Shown here: piece after piece, positions 24,118 through 33,105 of the stretch
Layout: every line of letters begins with the position of its first letter
Position numbering within the stretch: position 1 is the first letter of the stretch
Assembly (NCBI RefSeq): GCF_003217575.1
Contig: NZ_QJTC01000011.1
Span: 1 to 64,000, forward strand
DNA from: Xylophilus ampelinus
Lineage (GTDB): Bacteria > Pseudomonadota > Gammaproteobacteria > Burkholderiales > Burkholderiaceae_C
DNA: 64,000 bases
Direction: 5' to 3'
The notes under the pieces: model-generated
Database searches by the model: none
What the model saw: the letters and a program-made list of their open reading frames with translations, nothing else
Told to the model about the DNA's origin: nothing
Made by a program: the position numbers and the translations under genes

Positions 24118-25212
24118 ATGGTCCCCACAGTCGCTCGGTCCTCGCGTCTGCCGCCCGTGAATCCCGACGCTCAGCCGGTACTGACCGAAGGCTTGGCCGA
24201 CCTGCGGCTGGCGCTGCCCTCGCTGCCGATGGCCTCTGCAGCAGCAGCCCGTATCGCATTCGACAGCCGCTGCAGCACCCTGCTTTCGCGCTACCTTGGC
24301 GGTGCCACAGTGAAGATTGGCCGCCGCCACGGTCAGCGCCCCGGACTGCGGGTGGCATTGTCGTCGCTCGTCGGAGACATGGTTGTGGAACTTGATCCGC
24401 GCCGCTGCGCCGCATGGGCGCTGTTGGACCGTTTGGCGCGCGAGCCACAACAGCAGGATCTGGCCTGCGCGCTCGCCAGCGAGATGGTCGACCGCGTCTG
24501 TCGCGACCGGGGCTACGAAGACGTGGGTTTGGAGATTCGCGCCCTGACGGCCAGCGACACGGCTCTAGCCACCACGGCGAGCGTGGCCACACTGCGTATC
24601 GACGAGCATGAAATCGAACTGCTGGAGATGGACGCCGCGTTCAGCCTGTTTGCCGCCGAGGAAATGCGAGAGCGGCCGGTCGTCATCCCGCCCATGCTGC
24701 GCAGCCTGCGCCTGTCCGGAACTGCCCGGCTGGGCGAGCGCCGCCTGGGCGCCAGCCAGTGGATCCTGGTCGCCCCCGGCGACATCTTCCTGCTGGGCCG
24801 CTCGCCGCTCCAGATCGGGTGGCGCATCGGCGCAGGCCAGTCCCTGCACGCCAGCGCCCGCCTAGAGTGCTCGCCCCCCGGCCCGCGCGCGCCGCAGCCG
24901 TTGTTGACCCTGGAAACGGCCCTGCTGGGGCCCAAGGAGGAAGCCGTGATGGATACCCCTGACGCCGTGCTGGCCGAGATCGAGTTGCCGGTGCAGTTTG
25001 AACTCCAGACCACCAGTCTCCCGCTGGAAGAGATCGCCGCCCTCGGGCCAGGTCACGTCATTGCGCTCGATGTGCCGGTGGAGCAGGCCGTGGTCCAGTT
25101 GATGTGCCAGGGCCGCTGCGTCGGCAGCGGCCAGCTGGTGGTGGTGGGTGACCACCTGGGAGTGCGGATCGACCGTATGGCATGGGCACGTGATGCAGCC
25201 GTTGATAGCTGA
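24118..25212 (+). CDS. hrcQ: HrcQ, T3SS sorting platform / C-ring protein (SctQ)
   Basis: A 364-residue cytoplasmic protein that forms the pods of the sorting platform. The C-terminal 80 residues are a SpoA/FliN-type domain (ELPVQFELQTTSLPLEEIAA, LGPGHVIALDVPVEQAV, VGDHLGVRIDRM). Here hrcQ is one continuous gene, unlike the split hrcQA/hrcQB of Pseudomonas syringae. A very strong internal ribosome site precedes an in-frame ATG at 24949, which would produce the SpoA domain alone (87 residues). The hrcR start lies inside its 3' end. Confidence 0.92.
   Translation: MVPTVARSSRLPPVNPDAQPVLTEGLADLRLALPSLPMASAAAARIAFDSRCSTLLSRYLGGATVKIGRRHGQRPGLRVALSSLVGDMVVELDPRRCAAWALLDRLAREPQQQDLACALASEMVDRVCRDRGYEDVGLEIRALTASDTALATTASVATLRIDEHEIELLEMDAAFSLFAAEEMRERPVVIPPMLRSLRLSGTARLGERRLGASQWILVAPGDIFLLGRSPLQIGWRIGAGQSLHASARLECSPPGPRAPQPLLTLETALLGPKEEAVMDTPDAVLAEIELPVQFELQTTSLPLEEIAALGPGHVIALDVPVEQAVVQLMCQGRCVGSGQLVVVGDHLGVRIDRMAWARDAAVDS
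24934..24951 (+). promoter_or_regulatory. Internal ribosome binding site for a short HrcQ product
   Basis: AAGGAGG at 24934-24940 lies eight bases before the in-frame ATG at 24949 (MDTPDAVLAEIELPVQ). YscQ, SpaO and other SctQ genes are known to make a second, C-terminal protein by internal initiation that assembles with the full-length form. The sequence predicts the same here: an 87-residue HrcQ-C. Confidence 0.8.
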
Positions 25213-25852
25213 TCCGATCTCGCTTCTGCTGGTGCTCATGGCAATGGGCATCGTGCCATTTGCCGCGATGGTCATCACCAGCTATAGCAAGATCGTCATC
25301 GTGCTGACCTTGCTGCGCAACGCATTGGGCGTGCAGCAGGTGCCGCCCAGCACGGTCCTCAACGGCGTGGCGATCATCCTGAGCTGCTATATCATGGCCC
25401 CCATCGCCATGGAGGCCGGCGACCGCATCCGTAATATCGAACCAAGGCCGGACTACACCGCATCCCAGCAAATGCTGAATGCGAGTACAGCCGCGCTCGA
25501 GCCTTTCCGCCGCTTTCTTCAGCGCCATGCCGACGAGCGCGAGAAAGCTTTCTTCGTGAAGTCGGCGCTGGCCATCTGGCCCAAGGATCGGGCCGACAAA
25601 CTGGCCAAGGACGATCTGCTGGTGCTGGCACCTGCCTTCCTGCTCACCGAACTCACGGCAGCCTTCAAGATCGGTTTCCTGATCTTCCTGGCCTTTACCG
25701 TGGTGGACCTGGTGATTGCCAACATCCTGCTGTCGATGGGCCTTTCGCAGGTAACGCCGACCAACGTGGCGATCCCTTTCAAACTGCTGCTGTTCGTGGC
25801 GCTGGAGGGCTGGGCACGGCTCGTGCACGGCTTGGTGCTGACCTATCGATAA
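25193..25852 (+). CDS. hrcR: HrcR, T3SS export gate protein (SctR/FliP family)
   Basis: A 219-residue FliP/YscR protein. Clear features are MVITSYSKIVIVLTLLRNAL, GVQQVPPSTVLNGVAIILS, the periplasmic loop, and AFLLTELTAAFKIGFLIFL followed by NILLSMGLSQVTPTNVAIP. Five copies form the core of the export gate with HrcS and HrcT. The ATG at 25193 overlaps the hrcQ 3' end by 20 bases; an upstream ATG at 25148 would add a non-conserved leader and was rejected. Confidence 0.96.
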   Translation: MQPLIADPISLLLVLMAMGIVPFAAMVITSYSKIVIVLTLLRNALGVQQVPPSTVLNGVAIILSCYIMAPIAMEAGDRIRNIEPRPDYTASQQMLNASTAALEPFRRFLQRHADEREKAFFVKSALAIWPKDRADKLAKDDLLVLAPAFLLTELTAAFKIGFLIFLAFTVVDLVIANILLSMGLSQVTPTNVAIPFKLLLFVALEGWARLVHGLVLTYR

Positions 25853-25873
25853 CGCTGCCAATAGGAGTATTCC

Positions 25874-26134
25874 ATGGGTTATGAAGCCGTCATGCAGCTG
25901 GCCTCGGAGGCTCTGCGCATGTGCTTGCTATTGTCGTTGCCAGCAGTGCTGACCGCCTCCATCGTCGGCCTGCTGGTCGCCTTCGTCTCGGCCATCACCT
26001 CGCTGCAGGATTCCAGCATATCGCAGGGCATCAAGCTGCTGACCGTGACCATTGTCGTGCTGATCGCCGTTCCCTGGGCGGGCGCCACCATGCTGCGATT
26101 CGCCGACAAGGCGCTGTCGCTGGCCTTCCAATGA
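25874..26134 (+). CDS. hrcS: HrcS, T3SS export gate protein (SctS/FliQ family)
   Basis: An 86-residue FliQ/YscS protein with two membrane hairpin helices (CLLLSLPAVLTASIVGLLVA, LLTVTIVVLIAVPWAGATML) around ITSLQDSSISQGIK, which is strongly conserved. It starts after TAGGAG. Its stop overlaps the hpaA start by four bases. Confidence 0.96.
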   Translation: MGYEAVMQLASEALRMCLLLSLPAVLTASIVGLLVAFVSAITSLQDSSISQGIKLLTVTIVVLIAVPWAGATMLRFADKALSLAFQ

Positions 26135-27000
26135 AAATCGGCGGCGGCACGCCCTGGCGGCATCCCCCACCGGAAGAGGCAGGAGCGGGGGGGACAGCGC
26201 CCGCCTTGCCGCGTTCGCCCGCTCAGCGGCCCCTGAGAGCGGGTCGCGCAACGGCATTCGCTCCGGGCGTGCAGGCCACGCTCGACCAGTTCCTAGCGTG
26301 CATAGAGGATAGCGATCCTGCCCAGCGCCCGGTGGCCTTGGTCGACTTTCTGCTGGCGACCACAACATTGGCCCATCAGATCCAGCGCGGCGGTACCCCG
26401 CTGTCCGCCCTGCAATTACTGGCGATGCAAGCGGTCACCGAAGCGGGTATCGACGACGCGGCCGATCCCAAGTTCGAGGCTGAGGCTGAGGTCAACTCGA
26501 ACAGCCGAGCCCCCGGCCAAGCGGCGCAACCGCACGACCCGAACGTGTGGCGCGCGCCAGCGGCTGAAGGTGGCGAAGCGGCGTGCCTGCAAGCTTTTGG
26601 CACGCCGGCGGCCCCGTTCGGCTTGGCCGAGGTAAAGGCCTTGCTAGTAAACCGCATGGAGGCTGTCCGCCGCGCCCAGATGCTGGCCGGTGCGGATACC
26701 GGCCAGCATCACCAGGCGGTCGACAGCATGCGTTTTGCCATGCTGCCGCTGCTGGTGCTGAACGCCCATCGGCCCCGGCCTCCCCTGCAACGCCGCATCG
26801 CGGCCGACCGGACGGAGCTTATCCAGGCGGGCCTGGCGCTAGCCCGGGACGGTCAGGCGCCTGGCACCATAAGTCGTAACCGGGTCGTCCCAGAAACCGG
26901 CCAACCCACCCAAGGCCTCCATGTGCAGCCCGACAACACCCTGGGCAACACCGATCAAACGGGTCATAAGGAGGACCGAGGCGACACCGGCGACCCGTGA
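26131..27000 (+). CDS. hpaA: HpaA-like T3SS control protein
   Basis: A 289-residue protein directly after hrcS, where hpaA lies in Xanthomonas and Ralstonia. The N-terminus is Pro/Gly/Arg-rich (MKIGGGTPWRHPPPEEAGAG) and the C-terminal 80 residues polar. Two helical blocks are seen (ATLDQFLACIEDSDPAQRPV, ALLVNRMEAVRRAQMLAGA). HpaA is itself secreted and captures HpaB inside the cell, relieving the block on effector export. The start overlaps the hrcS stop by four bases, and the hpaB GTG overlaps its own stop. Assignment depends mainly on synteny; the open frame upstream of 26131 is a shadow of hrcS. Confidence 0.78.
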   Translation: MKIGGGTPWRHPPPEEAGAGGTAPALPRSPAQRPLRAGRATAFAPGVQATLDQFLACIEDSDPAQRPVALVDFLLATTTLAHQIQRGGTPLSALQLLAMQAVTEAGIDDAADPKFEAEAEVNSNSRAPGQAAQPHDPNVWRAPAAEGGEAACLQAFGTPAAPFGLAEVKALLVNRMEAVRRAQMLAGADTGQHHQAVDSMRFAMLPLLVLNAHRPRPPLQRRIAADRTELIQAGLALARDGQAPGTISRNRVVPETGQPTQGLHVQPDNTLGNTDQTGHKEDRGDTGDP

Positions 27001-27452
27001 GCTACCAACACTTCGAAGAGCTCGTGCGCGATCTGTGCAAGGAGCTTCACCTGCCCGATGTCGAGGGTGTGCTGCACAACGGCTACCTCTCGGTGCGGGG
27101 TTTCGAGATCATCGTGGCCAACTATGACAGCGACCCGGATGCGATGTACCTCAACCTCAACTTCGGAGTAGTGCTGGCCGGCCGCAGCCTGCGCATCTTC
27201 CGGCTCATGCTGGAGGCCAACCTGACGGTATATGCCCAGGATCAGGCCCAGCTCGGTATGGATGCCGACACCGGCAGCGCGCACCTGATCGTGCGCGTGC
27301 CCATGACTCCCGGAGTGGACGGCCCGTGGCTGGCCGAGACATTGCAGCATTACTTCAGCCACGGGAGCTATTGGCGCGACACGCTGCTTAATTCCAGCGA
27401 CGAGATGTTCTATGCGGTTACTTCGGGACACTACCAGTGGATTCGCGCCTAA
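26997..27452 (+). CDS. hpaB: HpaB, general T3SS effector chaperone (CesT-like)
   Basis: A 151-residue acidic protein with the CesT/class I chaperone fold: FEELVRDLCKELHLPDVEGV, an ANYDSDPDAMYLNLNFGVV strand, LMLEANLTVYAQDQAQLGMD, and a C-terminal helix (LAETLQHYFSHGSYWRDTLL). HpaB binds many effectors and delivers them to HrcN; HpaA regulates it. It starts with GTG overlapping the hpaA stop by four bases and is the last gene of the hrcU operon. Confidence 0.9.
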   Translation: MSYQHFEELVRDLCKELHLPDVEGVLHNGYLSVRGFEIIVANYDSDPDAMYLNLNFGVVLAGRSLRIFRLMLEANLTVYAQDQAQLGMDADTGSAHLIVRVPMTPGVDGPWLAETLQHYFSHGSYWRDTLLNSSDEMFYAVTSGHYQWIRA

Positions 27453-27474
27453 CCCGCTTCTGCGCTCTACAGAC

Positions 27475-27535
27475 TTCGGTATTCATGCAAGTTCTTCGTA
27501 AACGCTACTGCCCGATGGCACGCGATGGCTAGCCT
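27475..27535 (+). promoter_or_regulatory. PIP box and -10 downstream of hpaB
   Basis: TTCGG-N15-TTCGT at 27475-27499 is a perfect PIP box. TAGCCT at 27530-27535 starts 30 bases after it and is a fair -10. The first gene downstream starts at 27566, giving a leader of about 25 bases. Confidence 0.9.
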
Positions 27536-27565
27536 AAGGGAACCTTGGTATCGAAAGAGAGCCGG

Positions 27566-27823
27566 ATGATTTCAGCTTTACATGCCGTGCCCGACATGTT
27601 GTCTTCTAGCTCTGGCCTCGCGCCAGGAGGGACGTCCGACGCGCTCGCCCAACGTTTCCAAGATCTGATGCAGCTCCCGGCCCTGGGAGATGACGCACAG
27701 GCCGACGAGACAATCGCTCCAGAAATCGATTCTCAAGCCCAGGCGCTGGACACGCAGGTGCTTTCCGGTCTGGTCGGCGCCACCGGCCTGAACCATCCGG
27801 ACCCCGAGTCCGACGACGAATAG
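27566..27823 (+). CDS. Small acidic protein, PIP-controlled candidate T3SS substrate
   Basis: An 85-residue acidic protein that I do not recognise. SDALAQRFQDLMQLPAL resembles the HLAGRFADLLAQ segment of HrpB2 and the RF--LM motif of rod-like substrates, but the C-terminal rod helix is absent. The end is polar and acidic (NHPDPESDDE). No membrane segment. The gene follows a perfect PIP box and lies 13 bases before a chaperone-like gene, so the two may be substrate and chaperone. An upstream in-frame GTG/ATG at 27545 was rejected because it lies between -10 and the likely leader. Confidence 0.6.
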   Translation: MISALHAVPDMLSSSSGLAPGGTSDALAQRFQDLMQLPALGDDAQADETIAPEIDSQAQALDTQVLSGLVGATGLNHPDPESDDE

Positions 27824-27836
27824 GAAGGAAGCCAGG

Positions 27837-28364
27837 ATGAGGTCGAATGCAGGAAACGGTGTCGACCCCGGCGAGACGGCGGGCGAGCCGCAATCGACGG
27901 TGGGGGTGGATCTGCCGGTTCGGGGCGGCAGGGTCGAGCGCTTTTTTGGCGAACTCGCCATGCATCTTGGGCTGGACCAGAACATGGTCCTGCCGCTATC
28001 CCCAAGCCAGCCGTTCAGTGGTCCGGACGGAATGATCTGCCGAATCGAGACCCAGCATGAAGGCGCTCAGCTGGTGGCCAGGCCGCAACTTGTCCTGCCG
28101 CTCGACAACGAGGAGATCGGCCGGTTGCCGGTGCCCCGCGTGCTGTCGCTGCAGCGGGCACTATTGTCGCAGTTGGGATGGCTACTGGGCGAATCGTCCG
28201 AAGGCCTGCTGCAACTCTCACCCCTGCGCTGGACCCGTGAGGCCCAGGAGGTGGCCATGGAGCTGGACCTGGGCAGCGCGGTGGGCCGCATCGTACTGAC
28301 CATGCTGGCAGAGCAGCAAGATGCATGCGAAGTGCCAGCCTCAGTGCCACGTTATTCGCACTAG
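27837..28364 (+). CDS. T3SS chaperone-like protein (paralogue of 30043-30492)
   Basis: A 175-residue protein. From about residue 30 it has the general layout of class I secretion chaperones: RVERFFGELAMHLGLDQNMV, GMICRIETQHEGAQLVARPQ, then a long helix. The C-terminal part LLGESSEGLLQLSPLRWTRE, then LDLGSAVGRIVLTML, is clearly related to the protein at 30043-30492. It follows AGGAAGGAA and shares the PIP-driven transcript of the small acidic gene. A rho-independent terminator follows immediately. The partner is not shown; the adjacent small protein or an effector elsewhere are the obvious candidates. Confidence 0.65.
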   Translation: MRSNAGNGVDPGETAGEPQSTVGVDLPVRGGRVERFFGELAMHLGLDQNMVLPLSPSQPFSGPDGMICRIETQHEGAQLVARPQLVLPLDNEEIGRLPVPRVLSLQRALLSQLGWLLGESSEGLLQLSPLRWTREAQEVAMELDLGSAVGRIVLTMLAEQQDACEVPASVPRYSH

Positions 28365-28365
28365 G

Positions 28366-28384
28366 ACCTTCTCACGAAGGTTTT
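28366..28384 (+). terminator. Rho-independent terminator after the chaperone gene
   Basis: ACCTTC-TCAC-GAAGGT followed by TTT forms a perfect six-pair stem with a four-base loop and a short T run, two bases after the stop codon at 28364. Confidence 0.75.
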
Positions 28385-28516
28385 CGCGCCACTACTGCCC
28401 ACGCCTTGTCAGCAGACCTTGTCATTGGCGTTCTCTGACAAAGTCAGGTCGAGGTGGCTAACCTCCAGCAAAACGTATCGCCTGGAGCGGCGCAGCGTCC
28501 GCGACAACCTCCCTCG

Positions 28517-29311
28517 TCAGGGCATCCGGCCTACACTTTCCAGCCGCCCGAGTACCCGCTGCACATAGTCCTGCGTCTCCGCGTAGGGTGGCACCGCCCG
28601 ACCATAACGGATCACCGCGCCCTCGCCAGCGTTGTAGGCAGCCACAACCAGATCCAGTCGATCTCCGAACATGCGGCTCAGGTCGCTCAGGTAACGGGCG
28701 CCCACGTCTATGTTGACATCGGGTTGCATCAACGCTGCCGGATTCCGGATCCCGTAACGGGCGCCCGTACCCGGCATTACCTGCATCAGTCCGAGCGCCC
28801 CCGCTTTTGAGCGGGCGCGCGGATTGCCGTTGGACTCGACCCGAATGATGGCATGCAGCAATCGAGCGTCCAGGCGGTAACGACGGCTTGCGGTATGCAC
28901 CAGGTCAGAGAACGGACGTGCGCCTAGGGGCAGATCGGCCGCCAGGTTGATGTCATTGGCGACACTACGGTGGGAACTGCCGTACCACTGCCATTGACGT
29001 CCGATGTCGACGGCAGGCGACCGGATTACCCGTGCAGCTGTCTCGACCGGTCCCGACTGAACATAGGACGCCGACACCTGCAAGGGCCGGACTGGCGCAG
29101 CAGTGGGTGCGGCCGCAGACACCGCCGAGCATCGGGCCAAGCTCATCGGAAATGCGCCAGAATCGACCATCAAGGTACGGACTTGGCCATCGCCGAACTC
29201 GCAACGTTGCAACACCGGCGCCGCCACGGTGGACGTGGCTGCAGCAAAAAACGTGGCGGCGAAGACGCTACGGCGCACGACCGGACTGGACGATGCGGGC
29301 CTAGCCAGCAT
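28517..29311 (-). CDS. hpa2: Lytic transglycosylase, Hpa2/SLT family
   Basis: A 264-residue exported enzyme. A signal peptide (VVRRSVFAATFFAAATSTVAA) precedes a linker and an SLT domain: ARLLHAIIRVESNGNPRARS holds the catalytic Glu, followed by KAGALGLMQVMPGTGARYG and VVAAYNAGEGAVIRYG. Such enzymes cut peptidoglycan strands and open the wall for the secretion apparatus. It lies nine bases after a harpin gene and is probably transcribed with it from the PIP promoter at 29915-29939. No strong ribosome site is seen, suggesting coupling to the harpin. Confidence 0.88.
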   Translation of the reverse strand: MLARPASSSPVVRRSVFAATFFAAATSTVAAPVLQRCEFGDGQVRTLMVDSGAFPMSLARCSAVSAAAPTAAPVRPLQVSASYVQSGPVETAARVIRSPAVDIGRQWQWYGSSHRSVANDINLAADLPLGARPFSDLVHTASRRYRLDARLLHAIIRVESNGNPRARSKAGALGLMQVMPGTGARYGIRNPAALMQPDVNIDVGARYLSDLSRMFGDRLDLVVAAYNAGEGAVIRYGRAVPPYAETQDYVQRVLGRLESVGRMP

Positions 29312-29320
29312 GGTCGCGTT

Positions 29321-29812
<492 letters not shown>

Positions 29813-29878
29813 GACGCTCTCCGTTCTTCCTGAGGTTGAGATGTGCGGAGCGCTGCACAGCCCGCATCCCGCTTGCGC

Positions 29879-29939
29879 AGAATAAAAGACATAGGCTTTG
29901 CACACACGATGGATGCGAAGGCGATCCGCGATTTGCGAA
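29879..29939 (-). promoter_or_regulatory. PIP box and -10 of the harpin operon
   Basis: On the minus strand TTCGC-N15-TTCGC (29939 to 29915) is a perfect PIP box. TATTCT (29884 to 29879) begins exactly 30 bases after it and is a strong -10. The harpin start codon is 66 bases beyond. Confidence 0.92.
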
Positions 29940-30042
29940 TGCATGCTCGCGTCTCAGGCGCCGAACTCAAATTAGAGCGCAAGGGGAAGTTGATCAGTGC
30001 ATGTTCATGGCCGAGCTCCGGTCGGATGACCATGTGGCCGAA

Positions 30043-30492
30043 TCACTGCGTGGTCGGGCTTGCCGTGAGCACCGATGGTTTGGGACCCAGCAGTTCCAGC
30101 ATCATCTCCGCCAGCGATACACCCAGATCGAGCAGTTCGGCGACTGCTTCCGGTGTGGTAGCCCAGGTAGACGGGTTGGCCTGCAGGAGTCCTTCGGAAG
30201 AATGGCCTAGCAGCCATCGCATTTCCGACTGCAGCACCTGCTGCACCGCCAGCAGACGGGTGGCATCGATGCGACGGATGTCCGCCTCGTCCAGCGGCAG
30301 GATGAGCTCGGGCCGCACGTGCAGACGACCCTCCAGTCGAGTAATTTGAAAACGGCAGATCACATCGCAAGGACCGGTGAACGGAACACCGGCGGCCAGA
30401 CAGTGCCGATCACCGACAGGAAATTCAAGCAGGTCGGCCAGTGCATGGAAGAAAGTCTTCACGGTGGCGTCGGAATCGTTGTCTGTTGCCAT
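30043..30492 (-). CDS. T3SS chaperone-like protein (paralogue of 27837-28364)
   Basis: A 149-residue acidic protein. VKTFFHALADLLEFPVGDRH, CDVICRFQITRLEGRLHVRP and LLGHSSEGLLQANPSTWATT correspond block by block to the protein at 27837-28364. The overall pattern (helix, strands, long helix, acidic pI) fits class I secretion chaperones. It is encoded between the harpin and the second regulator. I see no perfect PIP box in its 331-base upstream gap, so it may be expressed differently from its paralogue. Confidence 0.62.
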   Translation of the reverse strand: MATDNDSDATVKTFFHALADLLEFPVGDRHCLAAGVPFTGPCDVICRFQITRLEGRLHVRPELILPLDEADIRRIDATRLLAVQQVLQSEMRWLLGHSSEGLLQANPSTWATTPEAVAELLDLGVSLAEMMLELLGPKPSVLTASPTTQ

Positions 30493-30823
30493 TGCACTGG
30501 GGCGTCGTGCAGAGTGATGTGGATGGCCGCCGGAATAGGCAAGCTGACGGATCGTCGGCCGATGTTAAAAATTGCACGGAATCCTGCTGTCCGGAATTCC
30601 GATGGTTTGACATGGGTCGTCCGGTTTGGCCCCCATCGTGCATGTTTTTTAAACGTACTATAGGCAATTGCGGCCGATGCCGTTCTTCGCACTCCAAAAG
30701 CCTTCACAGGCAATGGTGATAGATCGCGTGTAAATCGTGCGGGTTCGATGGCCATGACGGCCAGCGTTCCACTTGGCGCATGCGCCGCATCGAGACTATC
30801 GAGACGGCGGCCACGGTCGGTGC
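30493..30823. other. Intergenic stretch without a recognisable gene
   Basis: It separates the chaperone gene start from the regulator stop. It is visibly more A/T-rich than neighbours in the middle (around 30640-30665, with TTTTTTAAACG). No PIP box, terminator or credible reading frame was found. Confidence 0.5.
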
Positions 30824-32284
30824 TCACGTATGTTTCGACAGTCCTTGCAGCGTCTGTGTGGGGCTTTCGGTGTACACCTGCCGGTAGTTGTAGGCGAGGG
30901 TCGACCGGTTGCTGACGCCCCAACGGGCCGCCACCTCCTGCACATTGACTCGCGCGCCATGCGAAGCCGCCGTCTCCAGTTCTTCGCGGATGCGCTCCAT
31001 GCGGCGGCGGCGTATGAATTCGGCCGGCGTCATCCCCACATGGGCGCGAAAAACCGTCTGCAGGGAACGTTCGGTCACGCCCGCCTTCGTGGCCATCGTC
31101 CGGACGGACAGGTCGGGGTCGGCCAGATGGTCCAGCACGAACTGATAGGTTCCGCGGTACTTCAGCGGCAGACGTAGTCTCGCCGCATCGCCACCGGTGG
31201 GCGTGCTGCAGGCACGTGCATGCGCATCCATGCGGTGTGCCTGGGCCAAGTCACGCTTGATGATGAAGACGGCTTCTTCCACATGCTGCTTGTAGGCACG
31301 CATGGCATCACTCACCTGCCCCTGCAGCAGGTACAGCTTGGAGAGGCAGTACTGGACGTCCATCGAATACTTGCAGTTGCCCCCGCGGGGCTCCTGCCGG
31401 CCCAGTATGGCCAGAGAGGAGCGGGCCGCATGTCCGCGGCCACGGGCCAGCAGCGCGATCGCAGTCTGTACCCGGGCATTCATTTCCAACCCCGCCAACC
31501 GTCGCTCCGTCAGCCAAGCCAGACACTCTCCGAAATTTTCGACGGCACCGGCCTGTTCGGATACGCAGATCAGGGTCATTTGCAGATGCTGCAGGCGCTG
31601 AACCAGCAAGGGCTTGTCCTGCATGGCGCGCTCGTGCTCCGCCAAGGCTCGGCGCAGATCCGCCGGTGCCCTCGGCATGCTGTCGTGGAAGCCCGGCGAC
31701 AGTGCATGGTCGGAGAGTTCGGCAGCGCAGCGCGCAGTCTGCAATGCGAGTAACTCCAGGCGATGGCATTCGGCCAACGCCTTCATCTCCTGCAATCCTG
31801 CCGCAGTACATTGCTCTACCGAACTATCCACCAAGTTGAGCGCCCTTTGGCATTCCCCCAGCGCCATCAGCGCATCGGCCGCACCATGCATGGACTCCAC
31901 AGCCATGTCGACCGGTGAATCACTGTCCTCCACCACCGCGCGAAAGCACTCGATGGCACGGCCGGGACGGTCCATGCTGAGAAAGGTCCAACCTTGATCG
32001 AGGTTGGAACTCCAGCGCACCCATTCCCGGGACACATGACCGTGCAACCGCAGCGAAGCGTGGAAATGCTCCTGCGCCTCCTGTTCTCGGCCTAGCGCCA
32101 GCAGCATGCGTCCAATCATCTGAGCCAACAGGGACAGCTGCGTTGCGTCAGCCCCCGCAGGCCGGTCCGAGTGCGTCGTGGCAACACGCAGAGCCTCTTC
32201 CACCCGCCCCGATAAAACGAGCTTGGCTATATCGGGCTCGTGGAGCCCACATCGGATCATGCTCACCGCCAAAGATATCTGCAT
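30824..32284 (-). CDS. HrpB/HrpX-type AraC-family regulator (copy 2)
   Basis: A 486-residue paralogue, the same length as the regulator at 18486-19946. It shares the start (MQISLAVSMIRC versus MQIPLALSVLRC), the TPR-like body (DQGWTFLSMDRPGRAIECFR) and the AraC domain (LSVRTMATKAGVTERSLQTV, VGMTPAEFIRRRRMERIREE). The ATG at 32284 was chosen because GGAGG precedes it and it aligns with copy 1; the frame is open to 32404. The recognition helices are nearly the same, so both may bind PIP boxes, while divergence elsewhere suggests different signals, partners or timing. It is not coupled to any hrc gene. Confidence 0.88.
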   Translation of the reverse strand: MQISLAVSMIRCGLHEPDIAKLVLSGRVEEALRVATTHSDRPAGADATQLSLLAQMIGRMLLALGREQEAQEHFHASLRLHGHVSREWVRWSSNLDQGWTFLSMDRPGRAIECFRAVVEDSDSPVDMAVESMHGAADALMALGECQRALNLVDSSVEQCTAAGLQEMKALAECHRLELLALQTARCAAELSDHALSPGFHDSMPRAPADLRRALAEHERAMQDKPLLVQRLQHLQMTLICVSEQAGAVENFGECLAWLTERRLAGLEMNARVQTAIALLARGRGHAARSSLAILGRQEPRGGNCKYSMDVQYCLSKLYLLQGQVSDAMRAYKQHVEEAVFIIKRDLAQAHRMDAHARACSTPTGGDAARLRLPLKYRGTYQFVLDHLADPDLSVRTMATKAGVTERSLQTVFRAHVGMTPAEFIRRRRMERIREELETAASHGARVNVQEVAARWGVSNRSTLAYNYRQVYTESPTQTLQGLSKHT

Positions 32285-33105
32285 CAAAGCCTCCGCTGCT
32301 TCGCACCTCAAACAGGGCACGCCTATGCATTCGTGCCTGAATGGGCTGCTTCGGGTTACGCGTTTGACCGCTTGGCTTGTACGAATACGTAAAACATTCT
32401 TCACGATATTGCCAAATTCGTTTTCTTGCCGGTTCCATCAGGCCGACACCAGCGCGGCGACTACCAGGGCCGCTATGGGGTAGCAGCGCCCATGGCGCCA
32501 TGACCTCGGGACTGCCTGACCAATTCAGGACTATCGAAGATCTTCAGCATGGGCATCGGTGGTCAATGCGGCCGATACCCACTTCTCCGGCGCTGCCGCA
32601 GCGAAGCGGAAGCCCGTCGTACAACGTCATGCACGCATGGTCTTCGCCTGTCCATACATGTCATTGCTTCCGCTACCGGTTTGCGCATCCTTCACTATAG
32701 TGTTTGGGTCAGGAACAACCAGCAACGAAGTAGGCCACGTGCTATCCCGCCTCGCCAAACGTTTTTTCGAAGTCCAACACAAACCGGCGCCCTGTCGTTA
32801 CCCACAGACGTCCGGTATGCACATGCAAGGCGATTACCGGCTTTGTGCACAAGAACCGCACGCGCTCAACGCTGTCGTGCCGCTGCTGAACATCCGCGGC
32901 CGGACATGCACCGACGACCGCACCAACGCTGCCGCAATGGTGTTCAAGCTGCGCCATCTGCTGGATTAGCACATCACCCTCTGCCACGTCTGACGTCGGC
33001 ATTAATACCCAGATAGAAGCACGCAGTGCACCACGCCACCGTGTCCGCCGACTTCCACGGCACGGGCTAGTTGGCCGGTAGCACGATTCATCCAGGAGAG
33101 TTTTC
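32285..33105. other. 821-base stretch, no gene recognised
   Basis: Lower in G+C than the flanking genes. Two frames overlap on opposite strands (about 32559-32969 plus and 32742-33119 minus, 136 and 125 codons); neither product looks like a known family nor has a good ribosome site. No PIP box was found ahead of the large gene at 33106, although GGAGAG directly precedes its ATG. It may hold the promoter of the large gene, or decayed sequence. Confidence 0.5.

Noticed and set aside
32764-32770. TTCGA ahead of the large effector gene as a PIP half-site
   Set aside because: A is excluded at the fifth position and no second half-site follows at 15 bases.
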